DNA of 64,000 nucleotides from Paulinella micropora (lineage: Eukaryota > Cercozoa > Imbricatea > Euglyphida > Paulinellidae). Numbering within the stretch: the stretch's first letter is position 1; each line of letters starts with the position of its first letter. Below are positions 1 through 10,997 of this stretch, in pieces. The notes beneath the pieces are model-generated. The model ran no database searches. It saw only the letters and a list, made by a program, of their open reading frames with translations, and was not told the origin of the DNA. The stretch is from contig WBZZ01004624.1 in the NCBI GenBank assembly GCA_019918135.1, positions 62,001-126,000 on the forward strand, given 5' to 3'. Both the position numbers and the translations under genes were made by a program.

Positions 1-420
1 GGGAGCGATATAGCTAAAAAAGGCACGTTCCACCGGAAAAGCCTGGAAGCCGGGTAACATATGTTTTCCCGCGGAAAAAACGCGCGCCGAAGTTTTTTTG
101 TTGTGCAAAGGACAAGTCTTGCGCACTCCATCCACCTTCGGAGGGAGCGAGAAGATAAGGGGGAGGGGGAAAGAGAACGGGGGCGCCCCTCTCACCGCTG
201 CTCCTTCTTCTCGGACGGGCGCACAAGGAAGGAAGGGGTGTGCTGCTAGTTCTCAGACAAGTGCATGGATTGGGGGGCATGAAACCCTCCCCCGCCCCAC
301 TCTCTCCTAGTAGTTCTCGGGCGGGGGTTTTGCTCATTCCGTCTTCTTCGCACCCTCTCTCCCTTTCCCCTCTCGTCGGCTTCTCCCTCTCTCTCCTTCC
401 ATTCCCTCGGGTACCAAAGC

Positions 421-752
421 CTAAGACCGTCGAATTTTAATTAAAAGAAAATTGTACTTTTTTAGCGCGCCCCTCACCCTCCCCTCTGTCGGGACACCTA
501 AAAGACGCGCCCCCCCCCCCCCCCCTGGCGACAGGCTGATCCAAATCAGTTCGGGTGCAAAGCGTCTAGGCATGGTGTTCGCGTCGGGTAGGGTATAAGT
601 GTACAGGAAACTTTTAACTTCATCCAGGATATGAGGCCCAGGCGGCAGTTCCAATGGATTTCTTCCAGCTCGCATTTCTTGCTGGGGCACGGCGCGTCTG
701 CTACGAGATTGCGCTGCTTCACACTTTCCTTAAATAAGTTTCTTATATCCAT
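421..752 (-). pseudogene. Possible small gene remnant
   Basis: The minus strand opens at an ATG at 752 (MDIRNLFKESVKQ...) and reads as ordinary protein for about 40 residues. A second minus frame then gives another natural-looking stretch (LELPPGPHILDEVKSFLYTY and on) before running into a 3'-end module near 450-480. No family is recognised. A frame change between the two parts is inferred from sequence character only. Confidence is low because the region is short and surrounded by repeats. Confidence 0.2.
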
Positions 753-1064
753 GCTGACAAAAAAAAAGAACGACGAAGTAATAGGAAGCGCCGCTCGTCT
801 GTGCCTTAAAAGAGAGCTTACTTTTTTGATTTGAAAAGAGATTTTCTGTACAATTGAGGGGGTGCGCAGAAAGAGAAAAGGAGGAAGCTCCCTCCCTTCT
901 CTTCCTCGTACACCTTAAGCTCGACGGGGCGCGACCCGAACTTGTCTTGTGCCTTCCCTCCCCTCTACTTCCCCTTGTCCCCCGCTATCCACCCCCCTTC
1001 CTTCGTCCCTTGTTTGCGCGTGCAAACACGTCCCAAAAAAATTATTTTTCTACTTGTCATACTT

Positions 1065-1240
1065 TTCCTATTTCCGCAGATCTTGCGCACCGTGCTCCGG
1101 CACGACCCTGCGGCGGATGGATGGGTGGTGGTCAATGTGCTAGGAGGACAAAAGCCTCACTACCCAGACGGCGTCCCGTCCGTGCCATGGCTCGGCCACC
1201 GTGCGCAAGGTCAGAAAAATATGAAAAGAGGTGGGGGAGG
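1065..1240 (+). repeat. Type copy of the mirrored-end module (CTTGCGCACCGTG...)
   Basis: The unit starts with TTTCCTATTTCCGCAG then ATCTTGCGCACCGTG, and ends with CACCGTGCGCAAGGTCAG and AAAAATATGAAAAG, so its ends are near inverted repeats of each other. The roughly 140 bp between them (CACGACCCTGCGGCGGATGG ... CCATGGCTCGGCC) stays open in one frame here and in several copies. Related copies: 2200-2330, 3625-3775, 8195-8350, 8555-8690 (inverted), 9440-9600 (inverted), 21640-21680 (inverted, at a gene start). The edges also resemble splice signals (pyrimidines plus CAG before, AAG/GT after). The mirrored ends make a short inverted-repeat element the simpler reading; an exon-like cassette is the alternative. 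Confidence 0.6.
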
Positions 1241-2424
1241 GGCGCGCTGAACATGTAAAAAAGATCATGTGAAAAAAGAAATCCTCGACAAATTTTAATT
1301 TTCGGCATTTAAAACTAAGAGAAAAAAGTGCCGGGGAGGATCAAATTATATCCCCCCCGTCGGTAAGAGGGAAAGGGGGGAAAGTGGCAGAAAGGATTTG
1401 AGAATACAAAGGGGGGAGAGTGCCCCGCCATGGGCTCAGTGGAGTCTGCTTAGTTTTTGTTGCAAATCTGCCCCTTGCTCTTTGAGCCCCCGGGCTCAGG
1501 GAGGGGGGTAGGGGTGAATGGAGGGGAGGCACAAGACAAAATGTAAAGGGGAGGGAGGGGGGCGCCAAGAGAGTGCGAAAAGAATACGCTGAATTAAAGC
1601 TCGACGGTCTTACACTCGGGGTACTACCTCCAACAGCGTCTGTCCGTGCCATGGCTCGGCCATCATCGTGCGCAAGGTCAGAATAGTATGAACAGAGAAA
1701 AAATTTTCTTTTGGTCTGACAACAAAGGAAACAGACGGGGGATGAGGAAGGGGGAAAGAAAGGGACGGGATGTGCATTCCCCCGCTCCCCCCTCGTCCCT
1801 CTGTTCCCTTTGTCCCCTGCTACCCCCCCCCCCCCCCCCGTCCCTTGTTTGCGCGTGCAAACGCGTTCCGAATTTTTTTTTTCCACTTTTCATATTTTTC
1901 CTATTTTCGCAGATCTTGCATAGGGAAGAGTCAGGGGCGCGCTAAGAACACACCAAAAAGAATCACGCAAAAACAGAAATCTCTGACAAAGTTTATTATT
2001 GGCACTGAGAGCAGGGAGCGGGAGAGGGAAAGGGCAGGGGGAGGGGGCCGCGCCAAGAGAACGTAATTTACGCTGAATTAAAGCTCGACAAGGCATTGCA
2101 CTTGACACTTGCAACGGCACTTTCAGGCTGCCGCAGCATCCGGCCCACTCGACGGTCCTACACTTGAACACTGAAAACTAGGAGCGGAGGACCGTGCTCC
2201 AGCACGACCCTGCGCGAATGGATGGGCGGTGGTCAATGTGCTAGGAGGACAAGAGCCCCCACTACCCCGACGGCGTCCTGTCCGTGCCATATAGCTCGGC
2301 CACTGTGCGCAGGGTCAGAAAAATATGAACAGAGGGGAGGGGTTTAGTGGAGACGTTGCATGTATTTATTTCTTTTGCAGCTTCTGCGCCCTTCCCCTCT
2401 CCCTTCCCCCTGCTCCTTGAGCCT

Positions 2425-3105
2425 CCGGAACGGCCGGTTCATTTGGCGCCAAATTGTGCCGTCCGGAGGTAGGGTGCGTGATACGGCTGAAAAAGGCAGT
2501 ACGTCTTAGCTTTCCCGGGGAAACAGCCATAAGCACCAATTTGGCGCCAAAATCTACTTGCGCAAAAAGAAAATTATACACAGACGCCCCAACGCCGCCG
2601 TGAGAAAGACGTCCTCCCCCTTCCCTCTCACTCTCGTCGCCCCTCTCACTTTCGTCGCCCCTCTCACTTTCGTCGCCCCTCTCACCTTCGTCGCCCCTCT
2701 CACCTTCGTCGCCCCGCTCCCCTTTGCTCTGCACCTCCCTGCCTCTAGGGAAGGTGAGAGGGCCGAAAAACATTTTCGTGCGAGTAAAAGGCGTACCGTT
2801 TCTCCCCGCGGGAAAACGTCCGATTTCTCTGCTAGCCTCCAGAACGGCCGGTTCATTTGGCGCCAAATTGTGCCGTCCGGAGGTAGGTGCGTGATACGGT
2901 TGAAAAAGGCAATACGTCTTAGCCTTCCCGGGGAAACAACCGTAAGCGCCAATTTGGCGCCAAAATCTACTTGCGCAAAAAGAAAATCACACACAGACGC
3001 CCCAACGCCGCCGTGAGAAAGACGTCCTCCCCCTCCCTCTCACTCTCGTCGCCCCTCTCACCTTCGTCGCCCCTCTCACCTTCGTCGCCCCTCTCACCTT
3101 TGTCC
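2425..3105 (-). repeat. ~470-bp unit, about 1.5 copies, inverted relative to 18.6-19.9 kb
   Basis: Contains the palindrome TTTGGCGCCAAA several times, the segment CTACTTGCGCAAAAAGAAAA, and an 18-bp minisatellite of the GAGAGGGGCGACGAAAGT type (five or so units near 2630-2710, four near 3045-3105, here on the opposite strand). The same series of blocks, in the other orientation, makes up 18634-19896. The second copy here breaks into the pyrimidine-rich module near 3110. Coding frames through the minisatellite (ERGDES repeats) are judged not to be genes. Confidence 0.8.
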
Positions 3106-4244
3106 TCTGCTTATTCCCCCCCCCCCCCCCCCTCCCCTCGTCCCTTGTTTGCGCGTGCAAACGCGTTCCAAAAAAAAGTTGTTGCTTTCCACTTGTCATA
3201 TTTATCCTATTTCCGCATATCCTTGCAGAGGGGAGAGGCAGGGAAGGAGGAGCAGGGGCGCGCCAAGAAAATGTAATTTACGCTGAATTAAAGCTCGACG
3301 GTGTCCTGTCCGTGCCATAGCTCTGCCACCGTGCGCAAGGTCAGAACAATATGAAAAGAGGAAAAGAATTTTTTTTTTGCCCGACAACAAAAAAAACAGA
3401 GAGGGGAAGAAGGGGGGAGGGAGTAGAGGGGAGAGAGGAAGAGGGGTAGGGCGCGCTTCGCCGGTGTACATGAAGAAATTAATAAAAAAAATCCCTGACA
3501 AAGTTTTAATCTTGGCACTGAGAACCAAGAGAGGGAGCGGGAAAGGGAAGGGAACGCGCCAAGAGAGTGGGAAAAAGAATACGCTGAATCAAAGCCCGTT
3601 ACACTTGGGCACTGAAAACTAGGAGAGGAGCACAGTGCTCCAGCACGACCCTGCGGCGGATGGTACTGCCCCCGTGGTCAATGTGCCAGGAGGACAAGAA
3701 CCTCACTACCCCGACGGCGTCCTGTTCGTGCCATGGCTCGGCCACCGTGCTCAAGGTCAGAAAAATATGAAAAGAAAAAAGGAATTGCCCGACAACAAAG
3801 GGAACAGACGGGGGATAGTAGGGGGAAGAAGGAAGGGGGCGGGGTGTGCTTCCCCCCCCCCCCCCCCGTCCCCCCTCTCGTCCCTCTGTTCCCCTTGTCC
3901 CCTGCTATCTCTCCCCCCCCCCCCCCCTCGCTTCGTCCCTTGTTTGCGCGTGCAAACGCGTTCCAAATTTTTTTTCCACTTTTCAAATTTTGTCCTATTT
4001 CCGCAGATCTTGCAGATAGAAGAGGCAGGGAAGGAGGAAGCACGAATTGTCGGGAGTGGCAGTGGGAAGGGGGAGGGCGCCCGGCATGGGGGAGATGGGG
4101 TTGGTGTTTGCAGCTTCCGCGCCCTTTCTCTCCCCTCTTTGCTCCGTTCCCCCTTCCCTTTTTTCGAGCAGGATGATTTTTCTTTTTCTCCCTTCTTTTT
4201 TTTTGCACAAAATTTATCGCTAAGTTTGCGTATGTATGCGCCTG

Positions 4245-4325
4245 GCATGATATGACTGAAAAAGGCAGTATTGCCAAAAAGCCAGGAAACGCTGCCTTTT
4301 TTGGCCATATCACATGCACGGATCG
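4245..4325. repeat. GGCAG hairpin module, subfamily B
   Basis: ATATGACTGAAAAAGGCAGT is followed by a degenerate inverted copy ending in GCCATATCAC, so the module can fold into a hairpin of about 30-bp arms. Similar copies lie at 5485-5560, 36825-36905 and 43045-43125, and a half copy at 24385-24430. A neighbouring segment (TTTGCGTATGTATGCGCC...) accompanies most copies. It has no coding capacity and looks like a tiny non-autonomous inverted-repeat element. Confidence 0.6.
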
Positions 4326-4492
4326 CCAAGCCGTCATATTTTGCGCTAGAAAAACCTAGAAGCGCCAATATTAAAATTTTGTCAAAGATTTTGTTTATTG
4401 ATTTTTTCTTGTACATTCTTTGCGCGCTGCCAAAACGCAGCACGTGCAAACAAAGGCAGCCGGACAGCACGACGTCCTCGGCCACAGCCGCA

Positions 4493-4810
4493 ATGTGGTC
4501 CAGCTCCTACAAGAACAACGCCTTCGTGAAAGTCAGCGCGCGCAGGTTAGAGCAGCAGCTGAAAAAGCGTGAGGAGCGCAGCGCCGCGTTGCAGAGTGTC
4601 AGGCTTTCGACCCGCAGCCTGGCGCTAATGTCCGGGAGCTCCGCCAAAAACAAGAGAAGAAAAAAGGAGGAGAAGCCGCAGGAGCAGAATGACAAACCAG
4701 AGAAGGAGGAGACGCCCGAGGAGATCAAGGCCAGGAAAGCAAAGGAACGTCAAGAACAAAAGGAGCGCCGAGAGCAAAGAAGGGCCGAGATGGGAGGTAG
4801 AATGCGCTGA
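4493..4810 (+). CDS. Small highly charged coiled-coil-like protein, unknown
   Basis: About 105 residues from the ATG at 4493 (MWSSSYKNNAFVKVSARRLE...). The first third is mixed in composition; the rest is rich in Lys, Glu, Arg and Gln with heptad-like spacing, so a long helix or coiled coil is likely. No signal peptide or membrane segment. Upstream (4360-4432) is an inverted 3'-end module, which would terminate a minus-strand gene rather than start this one. The longer open frame from 4271 begins inside repeats, so the inner ATG is preferred. No family is recognised; low complexity keeps confidence moderate. Confidence 0.4.
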   Translation: MWSSSYKNNAFVKVSARRLEQQLKKREERSAALQSVRLSTRSLALMSGSSAKNKRRKKEEKPQEQNDKPEKEETPEEIKARKAKERQEQKERREQRRAEMGGRMR

Positions 4811-5129
4811 TTGGGCGACTTGGAGATCTAGGTACTCTGCGCCTACGGTTTGTGCAAGATGACCTCAAGATTTCAATCCGATCTGCCCTAGTGTAAGACC
4901 TTGTCGAGTTTTGATTCAGCGTAATTCGCACATTCTTTGGCGCCCCCCCTTCCCCCCTGCCACTTCTCTCACCAGCACCCAGTTCTCTCCTAGTTCTCAG
5001 CGCCAAGATTAAAGCTTTGTCAGGGATCTTGTTTATCAATTTGTTTTTGTACATTCTTAGCGCGCCCCTGCCCCTCTCTCTTTCCCGCCCTGCTCCTTGG
5101 GGAGGGGGGTGTGTGATATGGTCAGATAT

Positions 5130-5215
5130 TGGGAGTGATATAGCTAAGAAAGGCAGTTCTACCGGAAAAGCCTGGAAGCACTGCCTTTTCCGGTCGTATC
5201 ATACAGTCGTGCAAA
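5130..5215. repeat. GGCAG hairpin module, subfamily A
   Basis: GATATAGCTAAGAAAGGCAG, then TTCTACCGGAAAAGCC, then a reversed half (CTGCCTTTTCCGGTCGTATC). The arms pair over roughly 30 bp with a short centre around CCTGGAAG. Other copies: 10-60 (partial), 21990-22080 (inverted), 43155-43225 (inverted). Copies differ by only a few bases, suggesting recent spread or conservation of the hairpin. Confidence 0.65.
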
Positions 5216-5564
5216 ACCTAGCGCCAAATGAACGGGCCGTAGGGAGGAAAGAGCAAGAAGATAAGGGGGAGGGAGGAGAGAAGGGGGAGGGGGAAGAAAA
5301 AGGGAAGCGGGGGAAAAAAGGGGGAAGGGAAGACAACGGGGGCGCCCCTCTCTCCTCCCTCCCTCTCCCCCTCTTCCCTCCGTTCCCTCTCCCCTTTTTT
5401 CGAGCAGGAGGATTTTTCTCTTTCTCTTTCTCTCTTCTTTTTTTTGCGCAAAATTTGTCGCCAGATTTGCATATGTGTGCGCCTGGAATGATATGGCCGA
5501 AAAGGGCGGTATTGCCAGAAAAACCTGGAAACGCTGCCTTTTTCGACAAGGGAGAAGCGGGGGG

Positions 5565-5760
5565 GGGGGGGGGCGCCCGGCAGGGGGGCTTAGTTGAGGC
5601 GTTTCATTTTTTGGTAGCTTCTGCGCGCTCTCCCTCCTCCCTTGCCCTTCCCCTGTTCTTTGAGCCCCCCGGGCTCAGGGGGCTCAAAGGGGAAGGGGTA
5701 AAAAAAAAGGGGAGGGGGGAGGGCGCCCCCCCCCCCATATGTGGGCTCTCAAAAAAAGTT
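5565..5760 (+). repeat. G/C hairpin module (GAGCCCCCCGGGCTC)
   Basis: Order of parts: GGCGCCCGGCA, CTTAGTTGAGGCGTTTCATT, a T-run, GTAGCTTCTGCGC, a pyrimidine run, CTGTTCTTTGAGCCCC, the palindrome GAGCCCCCCGGGCTC, purines, a GGGCGCCCCC hairpin, then GTGGGCTCTCAAAAAAAG. Full or nearly full copies lie at 7135-7335, 32265-32490 (inverted), 36015-36205 (inverted) and 46055-46240 (inverted); weaker ones at 1430-1530, 20050-20100 and 34100-34150. Non-coding. Confidence 0.7.
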
Positions 5761-6454
5761 CACTTCTTTTTGCTCCTCCTTTGGCTTGCGTTGGCGGGCT
5801 GGCTTCTCGGTGTCAAGTATAAGACTTTGTCGAGCTTTGATTCAGTGTATTTTACAAATTCTTGGCGCGCCCCTGCCCCCTTCCCCTTCCTACTCTCGCT
5901 CCCGAGTCTCAGACGGGGACTAAGACAATTCGTGCTTCCCCTCTCTCCTGCCCCTTCCCTTTTTTCGGTTCTAGTGTAAGACAGTCGAGATTTAATTCAG
6001 CGTAAATTGCACTTTTTGGCGCCCTCCCTCCTGTATGCAAATATTTTTCCGCCACCGTCTCCTCTCCCTCTCTTAGTTCTTAGTGCCAAGTGTAGGATCG
6101 TCGATCTTTAATGAAAAATTCCTTTTCGCGCTTTCTTGGCGCGACCCCTCCCTCTTCTCCTTCATTCTTCCTCTCCTCTCTTCTTTAGATTTGTTTTGTG
6201 CCTCCCCTCCCCTAAGCCCGGGGGCAGAACTGAACACAAAACTAAGAAGATGCCACTAAGTTCACGCCGGGCCCCCCTGCCTCTTCCCTCTCGCACTCCT
6301 AGCTCCCAGTGTCAAATGTAAGCCTTTGTCGAGCTCTATCAAGGGAACAATTATTTTTCGCACTTTCCTGGCGCGCACCCTTCCCTCTCTCACTCACTGT
6401 TCTCAGACGGAAACTATACAATTCGTGCTATCCCCCCTCCCCTGCCTCTTACCC

Positions 6455-6887
6455 CCCTTACTGGTGGACCAACGCACTGCTGCCAGAGCACGTGGGTGAT
6501 GAGGTAGAAGTGATAGTCGAAAGGGAGCGGCGACTAATGTCGCTACAGGTTACGCTGGCTAGCGAACAGAAATTCTACAGGTGCAGCCCTACGTACTATT
6601 GGCGCAAGATCCAGTACTTTTGCGTTGGCGGGCTCGTCTTCAGTGAAGTGACTGCTGCGCTAGTCGAAGCCAATTGTTTTAGTCCCAAGGTTTCTGAACT
6701 GAAACTACTCCAGACCAAACTCCGGCGACCGTCAGAAGGCTACGTGACTTTCGTGTTGGGCAAAGACGAGCAAAACGAACGCAGGCTAGTCTTAAGTATG
6801 GCTGGGCTCAAGGCACGGGGTGCTAGGATCTTGAAGGAAAACTCAGTCACAGAACCTCACTATCTACTTGGCGCGGTAGGTGAATAG
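6455..6887 (+). pseudogene. DEG/HtrA-like PDZ-region fragment
   Basis: About 140 residues read as real protein and end at a TAG at 6885-6887. The segment YYWRKIQYFCVGGLVFSEVT resembles the stretch in plant- and algal-type DEG proteases where an SYFIFAGLVF-like motif follows the first PDZ domain; the preceding VGDEVEVIVERERR fits the 'lkVlRdG' strand of a PDZ domain. No protease domain (His-Asp-Ser) is present upstream, where the sequence becomes repeat (pyrimidines to about 6455). It is therefore a C-terminal remnant or an exon whose partners lie elsewhere. The match is from memory of the family pattern. Confidence 0.4.
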
Positions 6888-9640
6888 ACGTCGAATTTTG
6901 ATTTTAACCAAAAATGAATTTTTTTGGGTGTACTTTCCGGGTCTTTAAACAACGAAACTTTAATAAACTTCATCTCTGCACTCGACGGCGAAGACATACA
7001 AGGTGGTTCACTGTTCTCAGATGGGGTACTAAGACAGTTTGTGCTCTCTCCCTCTCCTCTCCCTCAGTGCCAAGATTAAAACTTTGTCAAGGATTTTTTA
7101 TTCAAAAAGCCTCTGCAAGGGAGAAGGGGGGCGGGGCGCCTGGCATTGAAGAGGGGGGGGGGGGGGCTTAGTTGAGGTGTTTCATTTTTTTGGTAGCTTC
7201 TGCGCTCTCTTCCTCCCCCCTTGCCCTTCCCCTGTTCTTTGAGCCCCCCGGGCTCAGGGGGCTCAGGGAGGAGGAGAGAAAAAGGGGAGGGGGGGGCGCC
7301 CCCCCCCCCCCCCCCTCCACCTGTGGGCTCCCAAAACTTCCTAGCACATTGACCACCGCCCATCCATTCGCCGCAAGGTGGTGCTGGAGCACGGTGCTTC
7401 GCTCCTAGTTTTCAGTACCCAAGTGTAAGACCGTCGAGCTTTAATTCAGCGTATTTTACATTTTCTTGGCGCGGCCCCCTTCCCATTGCCACCCCCGACA
7501 ATTCGTGCTTCCTCCTTCCCTGCCTCTTCTCTCTGCAAGATCTGCGGAAATAAGAACAATATGAAAAGTGGAAAAGAATTTTTTTTTTTTGGAACGCGTT
7601 TGCACGCGCAAACAAGGGACGAGGGGAGGGGAGAAAGATAGCAGGGGACGAGGGGAACAGAGGGACGAGAGGGGGGACGGGGGGGGGGGGTGGCACACCT
7701 CGCCCCTCGTTGTACACGTTCTCAGACAGGGGGCAAGACAGATCGTGCTAGATTCTCCCCCGCCCCTTCCCTCTCCCTCTCTTAGTTCTCAGTGCCAAGA
7801 TTAAAATTTTGTCAGTAATTTTTTTTATGAATTTTCTTCTTGTACATTCTTAGCGCGCCCCTACCCTCCCCTCTCCCGTTCCCGATTCAGACGAGGTACT
7901 AAGACAATCCATGCTTCCTCCTCCCCGGCCTCTTCCCTCTCCTTCTCCTAGTTTTCAGTGTCAAGTGTAAGACTTTGTCGAGCTTTAATTTCAAATTTTA
8001 CACTTTCTTGGCGCGCCCCTACCCCCCCCCCCCTCCCCTCTCCGCTCCCGATTCCGATTCTCAGACGGGGAAGGGTGGGGGGGGGCAAAGACAGATCGTG
8101 CTTGGAGAGAGGGAAAATTTTTTTTGCTCGACAACCAAAGAAACAGACGGGCAAACGCATCCAATTTTTTTTTCACTTTTCCACTTTTTCCTATTTCCGC
8201 AGATCTTGCACACTGTGCCCCAGAACGACCCTGCGGCTGAGGGTGCACGACGGTCAATGTACCAGGTGGACAAGGGGCTCGCGATGCCGACGGTGCCCTG
8301 TCCGTGCCATGACTCGGCCACCGTGCGCAAGGTAAGAAAAATATGAAAAATATGAAAAGAGGAACTTTTTTCGCCCGACAACCAAAGAAACAGACGGGGG
8401 GGAAGGGGGAGGGAAGTGATCCCCCCGCCCCCATCCCCCCCTTTCTCTTCCTTTTCCTCCCTCCCTCCCCCCCCCCCCCTTCTTCCCCCCCGTCTGTTTC
8501 CTTTGTTGTCGGAAAAAAAGATTTTTTTTTTCCTTTTTTCATAATTTTCTGACCTTGCGCACAGTGGCCGAGACATGGCACGGACAGGACGCCGTCGGGG
8601 TAGTGAGGCGTTTGTCTTCCTAGCACATTGACCACCGCCCATCCATTCGCCGCAGGGTCGTGCTGGAGCACGGTGCTCCGCTCCTAGTTTTTAGTGCCAA
8701 GTGTAAGACCGTCGAGTGGGCCGGATGCTGCGGCAGCCTGAGGGTGGCTTTGCAAGTGTCAGGTGTAAGACTTTGTCGAGTTTTAATTAAAAAAGACTTT
8801 TGCACTTTCTTAGCGCGCCCCCCCCCCCTCCCTCTTTTCATATTTTTCTGACTTTGCGCACGGTTGCCGAGCTATGGCACGGACAGGATGCCGCCGAACT
8901 TTAATTCAGCGTATTCTTTTTCGTACTCTCTTGGCGCGCGAGCAGAGCACAGACGGTGCCGGCCGGGGTTCTAACATAGGCTACCACAGAAACATGAAGT
9001 GGGCCCAATGCTGCGGCAGCCTGAGGGTGCCGTTGCAAGTGTCAAGTGTAATGCCTTGTCGAGCTTTAATTCAGCGTATTTTACATTTTCTTGGCGAGGC
9101 TTCCCTCCCACTGCCACTCCCGGCAATTCGTGCTTCCTCCTTCCCTGCCTCTTCTCTCTTCAAGATCTGCGAAAATAGGAAAAAATATGAAAAGTGGAAA
9201 AGAAGTTTTTTTTTGGAACGCGTTTGCACGCGCAAACAAGGGACGAAGGAAGGGGGGGGGGGGGGGATAGCAGGGGACAAGGGGAAGAGGAGGGAGCGGG
9301 GGGAGGGGGGGGGGGGGAAGGAGCATTTCCCCTCCCTTCTTCTTTGCCCTTTGTCGTCCCCCCTCCCTCTTCCTCCCCCCCCCCCCCTTCTTTCCCCCCG
9401 TCTGTTTCCTTTGTCGGGCAAACAATTTTTTTTTCCTTTTTTCATATTCTTCTGGCTTTTACGCACGGTGGCCGAGCCATGGCACGGACAGGACGCCGTC
9501 GGGTAGTGAGGCCTTTATCCTCCTAGCACATGGACCACCTCCCAGTCATTCGCCGCAGGGTCGTACTGGAGCACGGTGCCCCGCTCCTAGTTTTCAGTGC
9601 CAAGATTAAAATTTCGTCAGTGATTTTTTCTTGTACATTC
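6888..9640. repeat. Module mosaic, no gene seen
   Basis: Contains inverted 3'-end modules near 7070, 7425-7475, 7795-7860, 7965-8015, 8760-8820, 8890-8940, 9045-9095 and 9600-9645. Mirrored-end units lie at 8195-8350, 8555-8690 and 9440-9600, pyrimidine/GTTTGCGCG palindrome modules near 7590 and 9220, and a G/C hairpin module at 7135-7335. A string CTGCGGCAGCCTGAGGGT... occurs near 8728 and 9010 and inverted near 2125. Near 8390-8500 a GACAACCAAAGAAACAGACG segment faces its inverted copy across C/G runs, forming a large imperfect palindrome. Confidence 0.65.
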
Positions 9641-10060
9641 TTAGCCGTCTGCGTCGCGGCTGGTCTCGACGTCCACAATGACGCCCACGCCCTGGCTGCG
9701 CGGAGAGCGCTGCAGGGCCCTGTGCCAGTTCGTTCTCTTAGCCAGATCCGCTGCGCTCAAGACCTCCGCCTCGCGTGTCGAATAGCCCAGCTGCTGGGGG
9801 ACTACAATGTGCACCGCCCCGTCGGCGCCCGCCCGCAGTAGGTATTCTCTGGGCAGCCCGTCTAGTACCTCCAGCGTGATTTCGTGCGCGCTCCTGGGTT
9901 CGCTAGGCCGGGAGGTGCACGTTTGTTTGTGCTCTGGCCAGTGCTTCTTTTGGCAGGCCCAACTGCAATAGCGTACGACGTAGCACCGAGCACACAAAGG
10001 CAGCTGGTGGTCGTGATGACTAGTGTTAGGACATGGCGGCCAGCCGCACAAGTGAGGCAT
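9641..10060 (-). CDS. MYND zinc-finger protein
   Basis: 139 residues from the ATG at 10060. The N-terminus is a full MYND finger: Cys5, Cys10, Cys23, Cys26, then YC-x3-CQ (Cys32, Cys36), a Trp, His44 and Cys48, binding two zinc ions. MYND domains bind proline-rich partners and occur in SMYD methyltransferases, PDCD2 and many small protist and giant-virus proteins; no SET domain is present here. The rest (about 50-139) is unassigned. The stop codon TAA lies inside a 3'-end module whose ATTAAA-like tail follows at once, so the module acts as, or has replaced, the gene's 3' end. Single open frame; looks intact. Confidence 0.75.
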   Translation of the reverse strand: MPHLCGWPPCPNTSHHDHQLPLCARCYVVRYCSWACQKKHWPEHKQTCTSRPSEPRSAHEITLEVLDGLPREYLLRAGADGAVHIVVPQQLGYSTREAEVLSAADLAKRTNWHRALQRSPRSQGVGVIVDVETSRDADG

Positions 10061-10129
10061 CAAGAAAGTACCAAAAAAGAAATGTACTCGTTCAGCCGGA
10101 GTCTCTCGACAAGGAAGAAGGGAGGAGGG

Positions 10130-10847
10130 GGGGGGGGGGCGCGCTAAGAATGTATAGAAAAAAATTAAAAAACAATATTAATCAATATCACTTAATCAAT
10201 ATGAACTTGAGTTCAACTCAAGTTGAATCCGGCACTGAATAGTGATTAATATATATTAATCAATATTAATATTAATCAACATGTTAATAACTTGATCAAG
10301 TTATAATATGACGGTGCCATTGGCAGTCACAGTTGATAATAAAACAGAACGTGACCGTAGGCTTATCACTGATGATAAATTGAAGTATTAATATTATAAT
10401 AGAACTCAAAATATTGTTATAATAGATGTAAAAACTTGACTCGAAGAAACTTTGAATTAACACAGTATCCGACCATAGTAATAACTTTCAATTCGGTCCG
10501 AGCCGGTACGGTATTCACATCACTGCATGGATCATAATAAGTTCTGTATGATAATATGATCTTATTCCGACAATATTATTCAATTAGTATTATATTATTA
10601 ATAATCAATACTATTCAATACTATTCAATATTATGTTTCAATATTATTCAATCATACTATTATTCAATTAGTGTTACAGTCTGTTACTACTGATTCAATA
10701 TTGCTATGATTCAATGATGATATTATGATTCAATATTATTCAATATTATTCAATATTATTCAATATTATTTAACGTTATTATTCGATATTATTTAATCAT
10801 TAATGTTGATCAATATTATTAATGCTATTAATAACGGTAGGCTGATG
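10130..10847. other. AT-rich gene-free stretch
   Basis: Begins with the ragged end of a 3'-end module (GCGCGCTAAGAATGTATAG at about 10139), then turns sharply AT-rich with many degenerate copies of ATTCAATATT and short inverted repeats such as TTGAGTTCAACTCAAGTTG (about 10206-10224) and AACTTGATCAAGTT. No open frame of note. It leads directly into the GA microsatellite. Confidence 0.6.
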
Positions 10848-10985
10848 ATGATGATGAGAGAGAGAGAGAGAGCCTGAGAGAGCTGAGCGAGAGTGAGAGG
10901 TTGAGAGAGAGAGAGAGAGGTTGAGAGAGAGAGAGAGAGAGCCTCGGAGAGAGAGAGAGAGATGGATAAGTGGAGAGAGGAGAGA
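10848..10985 (+). repeat. GA-rich microsatellite
   Basis: GAGAGA runs interrupted by CCTGAGAGAGCTGAGCG and GGTTGAGAGAG, purine-only on the + strand. Joins the AT-rich stretch to the CATA array. Confidence 0.85.
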
Positions 10986-10997
10986 GGGAGAGAGGGA

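Larger units (their letters stand above)
1..4240. repeat. Gene-poor mosaic of dispersed GC-rich modules
   Basis: No convincing gene except a weak fragment at 421-752. The stretch is built from modules that recur across the first 46 kb. A GGCAG hairpin lies at about 10-60, followed by a CTTGCGCACTCC module at 60-140. The 3'-end-like module occurs near 1240-1320, 1565-1625, 1945-2010, 2050-2095, 3260-3305, 3450-3530 and 3555-3620, all in + orientation. Units with mirrored GCGCAAGGTCAG ends lie near 1065-1240, 2200-2330 and 3625-3775. The palindrome GTTTGCGCGTGCAAACGCG lies near 1010, 1845, 3145 and 3940. Runs of C or G and purine-only stretches separate the modules. Open frames here are low-complexity products of these modules. 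Confidence 0.75.
4811..6454. repeat. Module mosaic, no gene seen
   Basis: Inverted 3'-end modules lie at about 4895-4960, 5005-5065, 5815-5875, 5970-6025, 6085-6150 and 6320-6375. A GGCAG hairpin (subfamily A) lies at 5130-5215, another (B) at 5485-5560, and a G/C hairpin module at 5565-5760. The string CTCAAGATTTCAATCCGATC near 4862 recurs inverted near 22214. The long plus frame through 5017-5979 is low-complexity and is not called a gene. Confidence 0.65.

Noticed and set aside
2366-3016. Open frames with GERGDE or TLVAPLTFV repeats (also at 18.5-19.8 kb)
   Set aside because: Translations of the 18-bp minisatellite; unit number varies and flanking parts match non-coding copies elsewhere.
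5017-5979. 320-residue plus open frame
   Set aside because: Made of hairpin modules and pyrimidine runs; the same DNA recurs elsewhere without an open frame.
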